A DNA stretch of 59,453 bases from Frankiales bacterium (GCA_025465135.1 JAODNA010000058.1:1-59453); one strand, 5' to 3'; positions 45,291 through 54,094 are shown, counted from the stretch's first letter. Numbers and translations are program-made. Notes: generated by a model from the sequence alone, not told the origin.

Positions 45291-46694
45291 TCATCTCGCG
45301 TAGAGGGACGGGCCGGAGACCTGCCGGAGGATCGTCGCCTTCGCGAGACCCTTCGTGTAGTCCTCCTTGCCGGTCGGCGAGCCGTCGGCGTACGCGATCA
45401 CGACGTGGCCCTGGTCGTCGATCACCATGTCGTTGAAGTCGAGAAGGTTGCGGCCCGCGAGGCAGGTGGTGCCCGCCGTGCACACCGGACCGCGCTGGAC
45501 CGGGTCCTTCGGCGTTGCGTCGTAGGTCTTCCAGGTCTTGCCGTAGTCGGTCGTGTAGGAGACGTAGAGGTCCCAGACACCCGGGTAGGGCTTGATGTTG
45601 GGGCTCGTCGCGCTCGGCGCCGCGTTGGGATCGCCCTCCGCCTTCGCGCCGATGAAGGTCACCGCCGCGCGACCCTTGTCGCCGGCCGCGACGACCGGGA
45701 AGCGGCTCGTCACGACACCGAGGTCGGCGCCGAGAGCGCTCTGGTTCAGCCAGGTCTTGCCCTTGTCCGGGCTCATCGCGACGTGGATGCGGCCGGTCCC
45801 GTGGTCGCCGTCCTTGCTGCCCCAGGCGTAGTAGACGGCGCCGTCCTGCCGGCCGACGTCGACGGCCGGGTGGCCCGAGTCGCCATCGGTCGAGTTGGGG
45901 ACGGCGTAGCCGGTCCAGCTGAACGTGTTGTCGCGGCTGACGAAGAGCATCTGCTTGCCGTTGCAGCCGTTGGGCGGCAGGTAGACCGTGCCGTCGCGCG
46001 GGTCGGTCTTGATGTGCCCGAAGAGAGCAGCGCACGGCCCGCCGGTGAGCGAGCCCTGGTAGACGAGGTTGGCCACCAGGAAGTTCAGGCCGCCGTCGAT
46101 GCTGATCGCGCAGTTGGCGGCGTAGAGGTCGTTGGTGCAGTAGTAGACGTAGTTGGGGTAACCCACCGGCTTGGGGTAGGTGCCCCCCTCGAGCACGGGC
46201 TTGCCCGTCACGACGCTCTGGTGGTCGAAGGCGACGCCGATGGAGCCGCCCATCGTCGAGTGCGTGTAGGTCTTGCCGTCGTCGTCGGTGTAGGCCTGCA
46301 GCGAGCCGCCCTGCAGCTCGAGCTGGTTGACGAAGGTGCGGTTGGTCGTCGGGTCGCGGTAGAGGATCGGGTCGGACGTCTGGGCTCCCTCGACCGGGTC
46401 GGTGACGTCGTCCCAGGTGGCCTTGTCGTTCCTCGTCGCGTCGAAGCCGTGCACGCGGTAGGTGTTCTTGTTGGCCATGAACAGCACGTTGCCGGTCTTC
46501 GGGTTGAAGCCCAGCGTCGGCTCTCCCGCGTCGTCGGCACCACTGGCGTTGCCACGGACGTCGAGGGGGGCGGCCGGGCCGTGGTACTGGCGGAAGACCG
46601 GGGCGCCGGCGGTCGAGGCGCTCGACGGCAGCGTGAGCAACGGGCTCGCGAGCAGCGCGAGCGCAGGCAGGACGAGAAGGCGGGAGCGGGTCAC
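45291..46694 (-). CDS. Secreted BNR/Asp-box (sialidase-like) protein
   Basis: A 467-aa exported beta-propeller-like protein. It has a signal peptide from GTG 46694 (VTRSRLLVLPALALLASPLLTLPSSAS), preceded by a good GGAG site. Asp-box repeats of the S-x-D-x-G-x-T-W type are YTDDDGKTYTHS, MSPDKGKTWLN and YTTDYGKTWKT. The sialidase active-site arginine triad is not obvious, so I would not call it a sialidase. It ends QVSGPSLYAR with no anchor, so it is probably released. It lies 21 bp upstream of the acylase gene on the same strand and has a paralogue at 48122. Confidence 0.82.
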   Translation of the reverse strand: MTRSRLLVLPALALLASPLLTLPSSASTAGAPVFRQYHGPAAPLDVRGNASGADDAGEPTLGFNPKTGNVLFMANKNTYRVHGFDATRNDKATWDDVTDPVEGAQTSDPILYRDPTTNRTFVNQLELQGGSLQAYTDDDGKTYTHSTMGGSIGVAFDHQSVVTGKPVLEGGTYPKPVGYPNYVYYCTNDLYAANCAISIDGGLNFLVANLVYQGSLTGGPCAALFGHIKTDPRDGTVYLPPNGCNGKQMLFVSRDNTFSWTGYAVPNSTDGDSGHPAVDVGRQDGAVYYAWGSKDGDHGTGRIHVAMSPDKGKTWLNQSALGADLGVVTSRFPVVAAGDKGRAAVTFIGAKAEGDPNAAPSATSPNIKPYPGVWDLYVSYTTDYGKTWKTYDATPKDPVQRGPVCTAGTTCLAGRNLLDFNDMVIDDQGHVVIAYADGSPTGKEDYTKGLAKATILRQVSGPSLYAR

Positions 46695-46771
46695 GGTTCT
46701 CCAGAGCTGGGTGTGTGCTGCCTTCTTCGACACCGGGTGTCCGATTCCTGCGTGCACCTACTCTCGGCACG

Positions 46772-48070
46772 GTGCGCCTGACGGGCTGGATCGGCTGCGG
46801 TGCCGCGGGCAGCGCTCTGGTGGCCGTGGGTGGCTTCGGGGTCGGCGCCGTGCCCGCGTCACTGGCGGACGGCTGGCTGCACGCGAGCTCTTCCGGACGG
46901 CTGCTCGCGGGCGTCCTCTCGGGCCTCGGCGTCGTCATCCTGCTGCTGGCCTGGTGGCGCGTCCGCGGTGCGCCGCCTCGCGACGTGCTGCTCTGCGCCG
47001 GGATCTGGTGCGTGCCGCTTCTGGTGACTCCCCCGCTGTTCAGCCGCGACGTCTATGCGTACGCCGGCCAGGCGCATCTCGTGGCCGTGGGTATCGACCC
47101 CTACACGCACGGCCCCGCCGACGCGGCGGGACCGCTCGCGTCCGAGGTGGACGACGTCTGGGCGCACGCGCGCTCGCCGTACGGGCCGGTCTTCCTGCGC
47201 GTCGCGAGCTGGCTGGTTCCAGGGCAGCACGTCATCGCAGCCGTGCTGCTGCTGCGGCTGCTCGCGGTGGTCGGCCTGGCGCTGCTGGCGTGGGCGCTGC
47301 TGCGTCTCGCGGCTGAGCCGTCGCGCGCCCTCTGGCTCGGTGTCGCGAACCCGCTCGTCCTGCTGCACGGCGTGGGTGGCGCGCACAACGACACGCTGAT
47401 GGCCGGGCTGCTCGCCGCCGGGCTTGCGGTGGCGGCGTCGGGGGGCCTGGCCGCGGGGGCTGCGCTGGTGACCGTTGCCGCGCTGGTGAAGCTGCCGGCT
47501 GTGGCGGCGCTGGCGTTCCTGCCGTTCCTGCGCCCGGGCAGCCGAGTGCGCGGCTTCGCCGTGGTCGGTGCCGTTGCCGCCGTGACGGCGGTGGGTCTGA
47601 CCCTGGCGACCCGGCTCGGCTGGGGCTGGCTGCACACGCTGGGGGCGGGCAACGCGCGTCGCAGCCTGCTGTCGGTGTCGACGGGCGTGGGCGTCCTGGC
47701 CTCGAACGCGGTCGGCTCTGGAGCGGTGGGAGTCGCGCACGCGGGCGGGCTGCTGCTCGCGGCAGCGCTGGGGCTGCTGCTCCTGCTCCGGGTCGAGCGC
47801 GTAGGTCCGCTGCGCGCTCTCGGGCTGACGCTGCTCGCGGTCGTCGTGCTCGGTCCCGTCGTACAGCCGTGGTACCTGCTCTGGGCACTTGCCGTCCTCG
47901 CGGCCGTCGCCGGCGCTCGGCTGACCCTCGGACTCGCCGCCGCCTCCGCCGTGCTCTGCTTGCTCATCCTTCCGAGTGGCAGGCACCTGATCCGACCGCC
48001 GCTGTACGGCGTACCCGCGCTCCTCGCCGTCGCTGCCGGCTGGACCGCCGCCCGGCGGGTAGATCACTAG
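46772..48070 (+). CDS. MptA/MptB-type polyprenol-phosphomannose alpha-1,6-mannosyltransferase
   Basis: A 432-aa polytopic GT-C glycosyltransferase with about ten or more membrane helices. The marker is the first large loop, PPLFSRDVYAYAGQAHLVA followed by GIDPYTHGPADAAG, with the acidic catalytic motif; VANPLVLLHGVGGAHND follows. In Corynebacteriales such enzymes extend the alpha-1,6-mannan core of lipomannan/LAM using decaprenyl-phosphomannose. Here it suggests a related lipoglycan. GTG 46772 is the start. Its position between the prenyl synthase and the Rv2175c-like gene mirrors mptA (Rv2174), hence the assignment. Confidence 0.86.
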   Translation: MRLTGWIGCGAAGSALVAVGGFGVGAVPASLADGWLHASSSGRLLAGVLSGLGVVILLLAWWRVRGAPPRDVLLCAGIWCVPLLVTPPLFSRDVYAYAGQAHLVAVGIDPYTHGPADAAGPLASEVDDVWAHARSPYGPVFLRVASWLVPGQHVIAAVLLLRLLAVVGLALLAWALLRLAAEPSRALWLGVANPLVLLHGVGGAHNDTLMAGLLAAGLAVAASGGLAAGAALVTVAALVKLPAVAALAFLPFLRPGSRVRGFAVVGAVAAVTAVGLTLATRLGWGWLHTLGAGNARRSLLSVSTGVGVLASNAVGSGAVGVAHAGGLLLAAALGLLLLLRVERVGPLRALGLTLLAVVVLGPVVQPWYLLWALAVLAAVAGARLTLGLAAASAVLCLLILPSGRHLIRPPLYGVPALLAVAAGWTAARRVDH

Positions 48071-48121
48071 ATACGGACAATTCCGGCAGGAACGGCCGCT
48101 CGCGCGGCGAAGGAGAGTCAC

Positions 48122-49747
48122 ATGGCCGCACCGAAGCTCGCGCTGACCGTCCTCCTCGCCGGCGGGATCCTGGCCGGCCCGGGCCTGCTCGGCACGGGCG
48201 CGCAGGCCGCACCACGCGCCGCGGCCGCCGGCTGCCCGGCTCCGCCACAGCTGACGTTCGACACTCCGACGTACGTCGACAAGACGCGCGCGGGCGGCGA
48301 GCCGCTCGTCTTCACCTACCCCACCGGGCGCCTGCTCTACAGCGCGCACGCCGGCACCACGCACTTCTTCGCACCCGAGGCACCCAACGCCGGCACCACC
48401 GCCTTTGCGCAGAACTACACCGGGCAGACCTACATCTGGACGAGCGACGACAACGGGAAGACGTGGACGTTCCGGCCGCGGGTCATCGCCCCCGGCGGCG
48501 CTCCGGCCTCCGGCTTCTCCGACCCGGAGTTCGCGATGGACAGTGCGGGTGGCCTCTACTTCTCCGAGATCAACCTCGCCAATGTCGCGGTGAGCAGCAG
48601 CAGGGAGGACCACGGAACGACGTGGAACCTCGAGAACTTCACCGGCGCCGTGCTCACCGACCGGCAGTGGATGGAGGCCGACCGCAAGGGTGAGCTGTAC
48701 TTCGTCGCCAACGGCCAGCCCGGCGGCACCGGCATCCCACCCGGTGTGTCGAGCGGTCACTACATCAGCAAGAGCAGCGACGGCGGCAAGACGTTCACGG
48801 CGAGCGTCGACGACCAGACCGGCGGTGATGGCGTGGGCGACATCCGCGTCGACAAGCGCACCGGGACGGTCTACGAGGCGCACTACGACGGCAACAAGCT
48901 GAACCTCGCCGCCTTCCGCCACGCCCGCACGGGTGACCTGAAGGCCACCGACACCAACCTCATCGCCAGCGGCGTGAAGATGCTGGCCCACTGGCCGGCC
49001 TTCGACCTCGACCCCTCGGGCAACATCTACGTGACCTGGGACGAGAACGGCAAGGGCGATCGTGACGCCGGCGTCTGGTACTCCCGCTCGACGGACGGCG
49101 GTCGCACCTGGGCCGATCCGGTGCGGGTCGACACCGACGACAGGACCGACATCTGGCCGTGGATCGGCGTCGGCGACAACGGCCGCGTCGGGATCGCCTG
49201 GCTCGAGGCCGACAAGAAGCTCCCGAACCAGGACGCCCAGACTGCCGGCACCTACGGCTGGCGCGTCATGGGCGCCGTCACGACGACCGGCCTCGGCTGC
49301 GCGGCCAGCAGGACGCCGAGCTTCAGCGTCGGGACGGCCACGAAGGACCCGATCCACACCGGCACCATCTGCCAGGGCGGCACCGTCTGCCAGGCGGAGC
49401 TGATCGACCGCCGGCTCGGCGACTACTTCTCGGTCGACGTCGACAAGACCGGCCATCTGTGGGCCGGCTACTCCGACACCCGGGTTCCTGGCTCGGTGTC
49501 GCTGCCGGCGTTCGTCCGCCAGCAGGGCGGCCCCTCGCTCGTCGTGCCGAGGTCGAGCGCCGGCACGACTCCGACTGCGACGACCGGACGGCCGGCGCCC
49601 GCCGTCCCCGCCTCCAGCACGCCCCGTGCCGGTGGCGGCAGCCTCGCGAGCACCGGTGCCGGGGCCCAGCTCCCCGCGGCCGCGACGCTGCTGCTCCTCG
49701 GCGCCCTGCTGGTGCTTCGCCGTCGCCGCGCCGCGACGACGGGGTGA
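48122..49747 (+). CDS. Secreted BNR/Asp-box protein with LAxTG sortase signal
   Basis: A 541-aa paralogue of the protein at 45291-46694. Its signal peptide is MAAPKLALTVLLAGGILAGP, with cleavage near AQA. Asp-box repeats are TSDDNGKTWTF, SSDGGKTFTAS and RSTDGGRTWAD. A Thr/Pro/Ala linker leads to the sorting signal LASTG, a hydrophobic helix and RRRRAATTG. LAxTG is the class E sortase motif common in high-GC actinobacteria, so it should be covalently wall-bound. ATG 48122 has GAAGGAGAG upstream. It follows the mannosyltransferase gene by 51 bp. A role in reading or trimming surface glycans is inference. Confidence 0.84.
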   Translation: MAAPKLALTVLLAGGILAGPGLLGTGAQAAPRAAAAGCPAPPQLTFDTPTYVDKTRAGGEPLVFTYPTGRLLYSAHAGTTHFFAPEAPNAGTTAFAQNYTGQTYIWTSDDNGKTWTFRPRVIAPGGAPASGFSDPEFAMDSAGGLYFSEINLANVAVSSSREDHGTTWNLENFTGAVLTDRQWMEADRKGELYFVANGQPGGTGIPPGVSSGHYISKSSDGGKTFTASVDDQTGGDGVGDIRVDKRTGTVYEAHYDGNKLNLAAFRHARTGDLKATDTNLIASGVKMLAHWPAFDLDPSGNIYVTWDENGKGDRDAGVWYSRSTDGGRTWADPVRVDTDDRTDIWPWIGVGDNGRVGIAWLEADKKLPNQDAQTAGTYGWRVMGAVTTTGLGCAASRTPSFSVGTATKDPIHTGTICQGGTVCQAELIDRRLGDYFSVDVDKTGHLWAGYSDTRVPGSVSLPAFVRQQGGPSLVVPRSSAGTTPTATTGRPAPAVPASSTPRAGGGSLASTGAGAQLPAAATLLLLGALLVLRRRRAATTG

Positions 49748-49851
49748 CCAAGGGGCGACGCGGCGAGTCGGCCCTGAGCTTCGTAATCGTCGCGATCATC
49801 GCCCTGGTCGTGCTCGGCCTCGCGCTCTCCGGCCTCGCCGCGTTCTTCTGA
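49744..49851 (+). CDS. Very small single-helix membrane protein
   Basis: A 35-aa reading frame from GTG 49744: a charged start (VTKGRRGES), then one long hydrophobic helix (ALSFVIVAIIALVVLGLAL) and a stop. Its start overlaps the stop of the wall-anchored BNR protein in GTGA (49744-49747), the coupling seen throughout this region. The hydrophobic profile is unlikely by chance, but it is too short to compare with families. Confidence 0.5.
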   Translation: MTKGRRGESALSFVIVAIIALVVLGLALSGLAAFF

Positions 49852-49863
49852 ACCGGGCAGGGC

Positions 49864-50520
49864 CTACGCAGTCGCGAGGCGGCGGGCCAGGTCGGCAGCG
49901 GCGGCATGCGGGTCGGCCGCCTCGGTGAGCGCACGGACGACCACGACGCGGCGGGCCCCGGCCGCGAGCACCTCGTCGAGGTTGCCGGCCTCGATGCCAC
50001 CGATCGCGAACCACGGCCGCGGGCTCCCGAGCTCCGCCGCCAGGCGCAGCAGCGGCAACCCGGGCGCCGGCCGGCCGGGCTTGGTCGGCGTCGGCCAGGT
50101 CGGCCCGACGCAGAAGTAGTCGACGCCCGGCTCGAGGGCCGCGGCGCGGACCTGTGCCTCGTCGTGGGTCGAGCGCCCGATGAGGGGCTCGTTACCGAGC
50201 AGCGCGCGGGCAGCCGCAACCGGCAGGTCGTCCTGGCCGAGGTGCAGGACGTCGGGCCGTACGACGGCGGCGACATCGGCGCGGTCGTTGACCGACCACA
50301 GCGCCCCATGGCGTTCCGCGGCCGCCGCGAACGTCTCGCAGAGCGCGATCTCGTCGCGTGCCTCCAGGCCCTTCTCGCGCAGCTGCACGCAGTCGACGCC
50401 GCCGGCAAGGACCGCGTCGAGGAACTCCGCAAGGTCGCCGCGATCGCGCCGGCCGTCGGTGCAGAGGTAGAGCCGAGCGCCCGCGAGCCGCTCGCGTCGC
50501 TTCAGACCGGCGTCAGCCAC
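49864..50520 (-). CDS. thiE: Thiamine-phosphate synthase
   Basis: Joins the HMP-pyrophosphate and thiazole-phosphate moieties of thiamine; TIM barrel of 218 aa. Motifs: [84 protein letters not shown] and [19 protein letters not shown], all in order. GTG 50520 is taken as the start and overlaps the thiS end by 8 bp. It is the last gene of an Rv2175c-like/thiS/thiE unit that is separate from the thiGH unit. Confidence 0.95.
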   Translation of the reverse strand: MADAGLKRRERLAGARLYLCTDGRRDRGDLAEFLDAVLAGGVDCVQLREKGLEARDEIALCETFAAAAERHGALWSVNDRADVAAVVRPDVLHLGQDDLPVAAARALLGNEPLIGRSTHDEAQVRAAALEPGVDYFCVGPTWPTPTKPGRPAPGLPLLRLAAELGSPRPWFAIGGIEAGNLDEVLAAGARRVVVVRALTEAADPHAAAADLARRLATA

Positions 50521-50713
50521 CGGCGACCGCGCGCACCAGCTCGAGGCGATCACCGTCGGCCAGCGCCGCGGCAGCGACCTCGGATCGCAGCAGCGCGGTG
50601 CCGTTGTGCTCGACGACGACGCTGCCCAGGCGCAGCCCGAGCGCGTCGAGAAGCCCGGGAAGCGTCGTGCCCTCCGTGAGCTCCTGCGCCTTGCCGTTGA
50701 CCGTCACGCGCAC
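50513..50713 (-). CDS. thiS: ThiS sulfur-carrier protein
   Basis: A 66-aa ubiquitin-fold sulfur carrier for thiazole formation: [20 protein letters not shown] at the start and [11 protein letters not shown] at the end. The terminal GG is the residue pair that is adenylated and thiocarboxylated. It donates sulfur to ThiG. The GTG start shares a base with the stop of the Rv2175c-like gene (TAGTG, 50711-50715), and the end overlaps thiE, so all three are coupled. Confidence 0.93.
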   Translation of the reverse strand: MRVTVNGKAQELTEGTTLPGLLDALGLRLGSVVVEHNGTALLRSEVAAAALADGDRLELVRAVAGG

Positions 50714-51045
50714 TAGAAGCCCGCCGCCTGGGCACGCCGCTTGACCTCGGTGCCGCGGTTCTCCCGCAACGCCTGCAGCGGCGTTCCGGGCAGCGAGTCG
50801 TCGGCCGTCGTCAGCCACCGCAGCGCCTCCTCGTCGGAGTAGCGCGCGTCGCGAAGCAGGGTGATCACCGCGGGCAGGTGCTTGACCGGCTGGCCCTCGT
50901 CGTCGAGCTGGTCGCCGAGGATGCACAGCACGTCGTCGCCCGGCCGCCGGGAGCCGAGCACGCGGCCGTCCTTGAGCAGCTGGCGCACCGCCATGATGTC
51001 CCGACCGGTGCGCTCCGCAACGTCCGGAAGAGGGAGTAGCTCCAT
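50713..51045 (-). CDS. Rv2175c-like DNA-binding regulatory protein
   Basis: A 110-aa protein with a winged-helix N-terminal part (LPLPDVAERTGRDIMAVRQLLKDGRVLGSRRPG) and the conserved C-terminal domain (HLPAVITLLRDARYSDEEALRWL, SLPGTPLQALRENRGTEVKRRAQA). In M. tuberculosis Rv2175c is phosphorylated by the kinase PknL, which blocks DNA binding. No kinase is adjacent here. Coupling to thiS suggests it might influence thiamine genes, an inference. ATG 51045, 39 bp from the divergent membrane-protein gene. Confidence 0.9.
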   Translation of the reverse strand: MELLPLPDVAERTGRDIMAVRQLLKDGRVLGSRRPGDDVLCILGDQLDDEGQPVKHLPAVITLLRDARYSDEEALRWLTTADDSLPGTPLQALRENRGTEVKRRAQAAGF

Positions 51046-51084
51046 GTCCCCGAGCCTAGGCGCTGAACGCAGTACGTTCCCGGC

Positions 51085-51522
51085 ATGACTGAGCTGCCAC
51101 CGAGGGGCGACCGACCGGGTGACGACGAGCTCGAGGACCCCTGGCACGACCAGCTCGTCGAGGTCAGTGACGACTACGGCGCACCCGAGGTGCTCGCCGT
51201 CGTCGCCTTCGTCCTGTCGCTCGTGTCGCTCAGCGGGTTCGGCCTGCTGAACGGCTCCTACTACTTCCTGCCCTACATCAACTCCGCCGAGGGCCAGAAG
51301 ACCCGGCTGGTGCTGGCCGCCCTGCTCGGCGCGCTGCTCGCCCTCCTTCCCGTCTGGCTCGGCTGGCGTGCCTCGGCACGTGTGCTCGCGACCGATGCGC
51401 GCTGGGTCGCCACCCTTGCCCGCGCGGCCGTCATGCTCGGCTTGCTCTCGCTGGTCCTGCGGCTGGTGCTGTCCGTCGTCACCGCTGCGGCGACCGACCC
51501 GAGCTCCATCGGGCGGCTCTAG
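51085..51522 (+). CDS. Small membrane protein with charged N-terminus
   Basis: A 145-aa protein. About 35 acidic and proline-rich residues (TELPPRGDRPGDDELEDPWHD) come first, then three or four hydrophobic helices (about 37-60, 75-95, 107-135). No family is recognised. It is divergent from the Rv2175c-like gene and its stop overlaps the convergent oxidoreductase gene by 4 bp. Confidence 0.7.
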   Translation: MTELPPRGDRPGDDELEDPWHDQLVEVSDDYGAPEVLAVVAFVLSLVSLSGFGLLNGSYYFLPYINSAEGQKTRLVLAALLGALLALLPVWLGWRASARVLATDARWVATLARAAVMLGLLSLVLRLVLSVVTAAATDPSSIGRL

Positions 51523-52490
51523 ACGCCTACCGGCTCGTCGGAGGCGGCGCTCAGCCGGATCGCATCGAGGACTGCCGCCGTCTGCCGCGACTCCGCCAGC
51601 GGCAGGAGCCAGCCGGGTCCGTCCGACAGCACTGAAGACATCTCCTCGACCATCAGCACGTAGGGGTCGGCGGCCGGCACGGCGACCCGCTCGGTATCGG
51701 TCCCGTCGGAGACCCACAGCTCCGTCGTGTCGTCCTTCCACGAGGTGTACGGCGCGTCCCGCAGCTCGATCTCACCGCGCTCCCCCGAGATGACGAGCCA
51801 CTGACCTGTCTCGCCCTGGATGCCGGCGCGGACCTCGGCCTGCGCGCCGGACCCCCATTCCAGGATCGCGTCGGTGACCAGGTCGACACCGGTGGGTCCG
51901 TACGACGACCGCGCGGTGACCTGCGCCGGCACACCGGCGCCCACGGCCCACAGGCAGGCCGAAACGGCATAGCAGCCGACGTCGTACAGCGCACCGCCTC
52001 CGCGTCCTGGCTCCAGCCGGTAGTTGCCGGCCAGGCTGCCGTCGAACGTGAAGCCGGCCGTCACATGCCGCACCTCCCCGATGTCACGAAGTCGCTGCTG
52101 CGCAAGGCGAACCCGCGGGTGCCAGCGGTACCAGGACGCCTCGACAAGCGGCTGCTCGGTCTCCGCGGACACGGTCATCAGCTCGTCCACCTCGCCCGCG
52201 GTCAGCCCGAGCGGCTTCTCGCAGAGCACGGGCTTGCCGGCGCGCATAGCCGCGACCGACCATGGCAGATGCATCTCGTTGGACAGCGAGATGTAGACGG
52301 CGTCGACCTCCGGATCGGCGAGCAGCTCGGCATAGTCGCCGTACGCCGACACGGGGCCCAACGCGCGCGCCCGCTCCACGTCGCGGGCCGCGACGGCCTG
52401 CAACGTCGCCCCGGTCGCCGCACGCACGGCTGGTGCGAGAGCCGTCGTCGCGATCATCCCGGCACCGAGGAACCCCCACCGGATCGTCAC
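51519..52490 (-). CDS. Gfo/Idh/MocA-family oxidoreductase
   Basis: A 323-aa NAD(P)-dependent dehydrogenase of sugars or related polyols. The Rossmann motif is WGFLGAGMIATTALAPAV; VYISLSNEMHLPW and the catalytic-lysine motif VLCEKPLGLTAGEVDEL follow, with a C-terminal alpha/beta domain (GGGALYDVGCYAVSACLW). The GTG start overlaps the stop of the preceding fusion protein (GTGA). It is the last of the eight genes following the TPP riboswitch. Substrate unknown. Confidence 0.9.
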   Translation of the reverse strand: MTIRWGFLGAGMIATTALAPAVRAATGATLQAVAARDVERARALGPVSAYGDYAELLADPEVDAVYISLSNEMHLPWSVAAMRAGKPVLCEKPLGLTAGEVDELMTVSAETEQPLVEASWYRWHPRVRLAQQRLRDIGEVRHVTAGFTFDGSLAGNYRLEPGRGGGALYDVGCYAVSACLWAVGAGVPAQVTARSSYGPTGVDLVTDAILEWGSGAQAEVRAGIQGETGQWLVISGERGEIELRDAPYTSWKDDTTELWVSDGTDTERVAVPAADPYVLMVEEMSSVLSDGPGWLLPLAESRQTAAVLDAIRLSAASDEPVGV

Positions 52491-54094
52491 GACGGAGGAG
52501 CGACCGGCCGGCCGTCGTCGCGCGCCGACTTCGTCGCTGCCTGCATCACCGCGATGTTGCGTCGGGACCCTTGCGGCGTGACGTCCATCGGCTCCCCGGA
52601 CAGGAGCTGGTCCGCGAGCTGACGGTGGAAGGGCTGAGGAGGTGCGGCAGGGACGGACAGCGTCGTCTCGGACGTGCCCCCCGCCCCGTCGGGGGTGAAC
52701 ATCCGCAGGGCCGCCGGTGCGTCGGAGTGGGACAGCCGGTCCTCGAGGAGGGTGCCGATCTGCGACCGCGCAACGACGCGCTCATGGCGCCAGCCACCGA
52801 TGAGGCCGCCCTTCGTGCCGAGCACGTAGAACTTCGGCTTCAACGCGGCCGCGAGGTCGGAGTGCGTGAACTCCGCCTCCACGCCGTCGACGAAGTGCAG
52901 CAGAACCCGGGTGTGGTCGGCGTTGGTTACGTCGTGCCAGACGCGCTTGTGCGCCGTCGCCGACACCCACTCGACGGTCTGGGGAAACAGGTCGAGAGCC
53001 CAGTCGAGGTAGTGGCTGCCCCAGTCGTAGATCGCGCCGCCGCTGTGCGCCTCGTCGGAGTGCCAGTAGTTGCAGGGGTGGCCGTAACCGCCGATGAAGC
53101 TCTCGTAGTGGAAGACGTCGCCGATCTGCCCGTTCCGGACAACCTTCTTGAGAGCGAGGTAGTCGGCATCCCAGCGCCGGTTCTGGTAGACGGCCAGCGT
53201 CAACGCGCGGTCGCTCGCGGCCTCGATCTGCCGGTCGGCCTCCGCGACCGTGAGGCAGAAGGGCTTCTCGACCACGACCGACTTACCCGCGTCGAGGCAG
53301 CGCAGCGTCCACTCGGCATGCGTGTTGGGTGGGGTGCTCACGATGATGAGGTCGACATCGTCCTGGCCGAGCAGGTCGTCGACGGCGCGCACCTCCGGAG
53401 CCAGCCCGCGCGCGGCGGCGATCCGCGTCGGGTCGGGGTCGCAGACCGCGCGCAGCTCGAGCCCGTCGGTCAGCGCGATCGCAGTGCTGTGCTCGTGACC
53501 GATCGCGCCGTAGCCGAGGATGCCGACCCGGACCGGCCGGGCATCTCGCTGGCCCAGCACGCGCCGTAGCAGTCGGTGCACGACGCGCTGCCAGGCCGGA
53601 TCGGCGTACGTCTCGGGCGTGGAGCCGACGGTCAGCACGCCGAGCCGGGTGCTGGGGCGCCAGGTGGCGACCGGGTGATCGGCGAAGCGCACGTTGGCGG
53701 TCAGCAGGACCTCGACATCGTCCGCCACCTTGTCCTGCACGGGCCACACGTCGGTCACGACGAGGTCGCCGCCGAGGCGCGTGGCGACATCGCCCGCATC
53801 GGGGCCGGGACGGACACGGATCTCGTGCGGAGGACTGAGCTGGCCGGGGACCAGACCGGCCGCATCCGTCACGGCCGCGCTCATCGTCGGACCCACCACG
53901 AGCACCGGCACGCTGGCTGCAAGCAGCGCGTCCTCGGCGCCGTCCGAGAGCCCGGCAGCACCGAGAACGAGGACGGCGTCACCGTCGAGGCCCTCGCTGA
54001 CAGCCACACCGCAGCGGGCCAGGTAGTCCAACAGGGGCGCGTGGCGCACGGGGTCGGCGGACACGACGGAGACGCGGGTCAAGGCGCGGGTCAT
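52487..54094 (-). CDS. ThuA-like domain fused to a Gfo/Idh/MocA oxidoreductase
   Basis: A 535-aa two-part protein. Residues 1-190 form a compact domain resembling degenerate ThuA/trehalose-utilisation amidotransferase-like folds: VSVVSADPVRHAPLLDYL, VLVLGAAGLSD, then the ThuA-type end RLGVLTVGSTPETYADPAWQ. Residues 192-535 are a complete Gfo/Idh/MocA enzyme with VGILGYGAIGHEH, VSTPPNTHAEWTLR and the catalytic VVEKPFCLTVAEADRQ. ThuA and Gfo/Idh/MocA genes often neighbour each other in sugar-catabolic clusters, so this fusion fits a keto-sugar pathway, as inference. ATG 54094. Confidence 0.85.
   Translation of the reverse strand: MTRALTRVSVVSADPVRHAPLLDYLARCGVAVSEGLDGDAVLVLGAAGLSDGAEDALLAASVPVLVVGPTMSAAVTDAAGLVPGQLSPPHEIRVRPGPDAGDVATRLGGDLVVTDVWPVQDKVADDVEVLLTANVRFADHPVATWRPSTRLGVLTVGSTPETYADPAWQRVVHRLLRRVLGQRDARPVRVGILGYGAIGHEHSTAIALTDGLELRAVCDPDPTRIAAARGLAPEVRAVDDLLGQDDVDLIIVSTPPNTHAEWTLRCLDAGKSVVVEKPFCLTVAEADRQIEAASDRALTLAVYQNRRWDADYLALKKVVRNGQIGDVFHYESFIGGYGHPCNYWHSDEAHSGGAIYDWGSHYLDWALDLFPQTVEWVSATAHKRVWHDVTNADHTRVLLHFVDGVEAEFTHSDLAAALKPKFYVLGTKGGLIGGWRHERVVARSQIGTLLEDRLSHSDAPAALRMFTPDGAGGTSETTLSVPAAPPQPFHRQLADQLLSGEPMDVTPQGSRRNIAVMQAATKSARDDGRPVAPPS

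Noticed and set aside
45291-46694. True exo-sialidase
   Set aside because: Asp-box repeats are present but the arginine triad and catalytic residues are not evident, so only the repeat type is claimed.
44688-46781. 697-codon plus-strand open frame across the acylase and BNR genes
   Set aside because: Val/Arg/Ala-rich antisense product spanning two real genes on the opposite strand.
46859-49456. 865-codon minus-strand open frame across the mannosyltransferase and BNR genes
   Set aside because: Covers two well-supported plus-strand genes and shows no domain.
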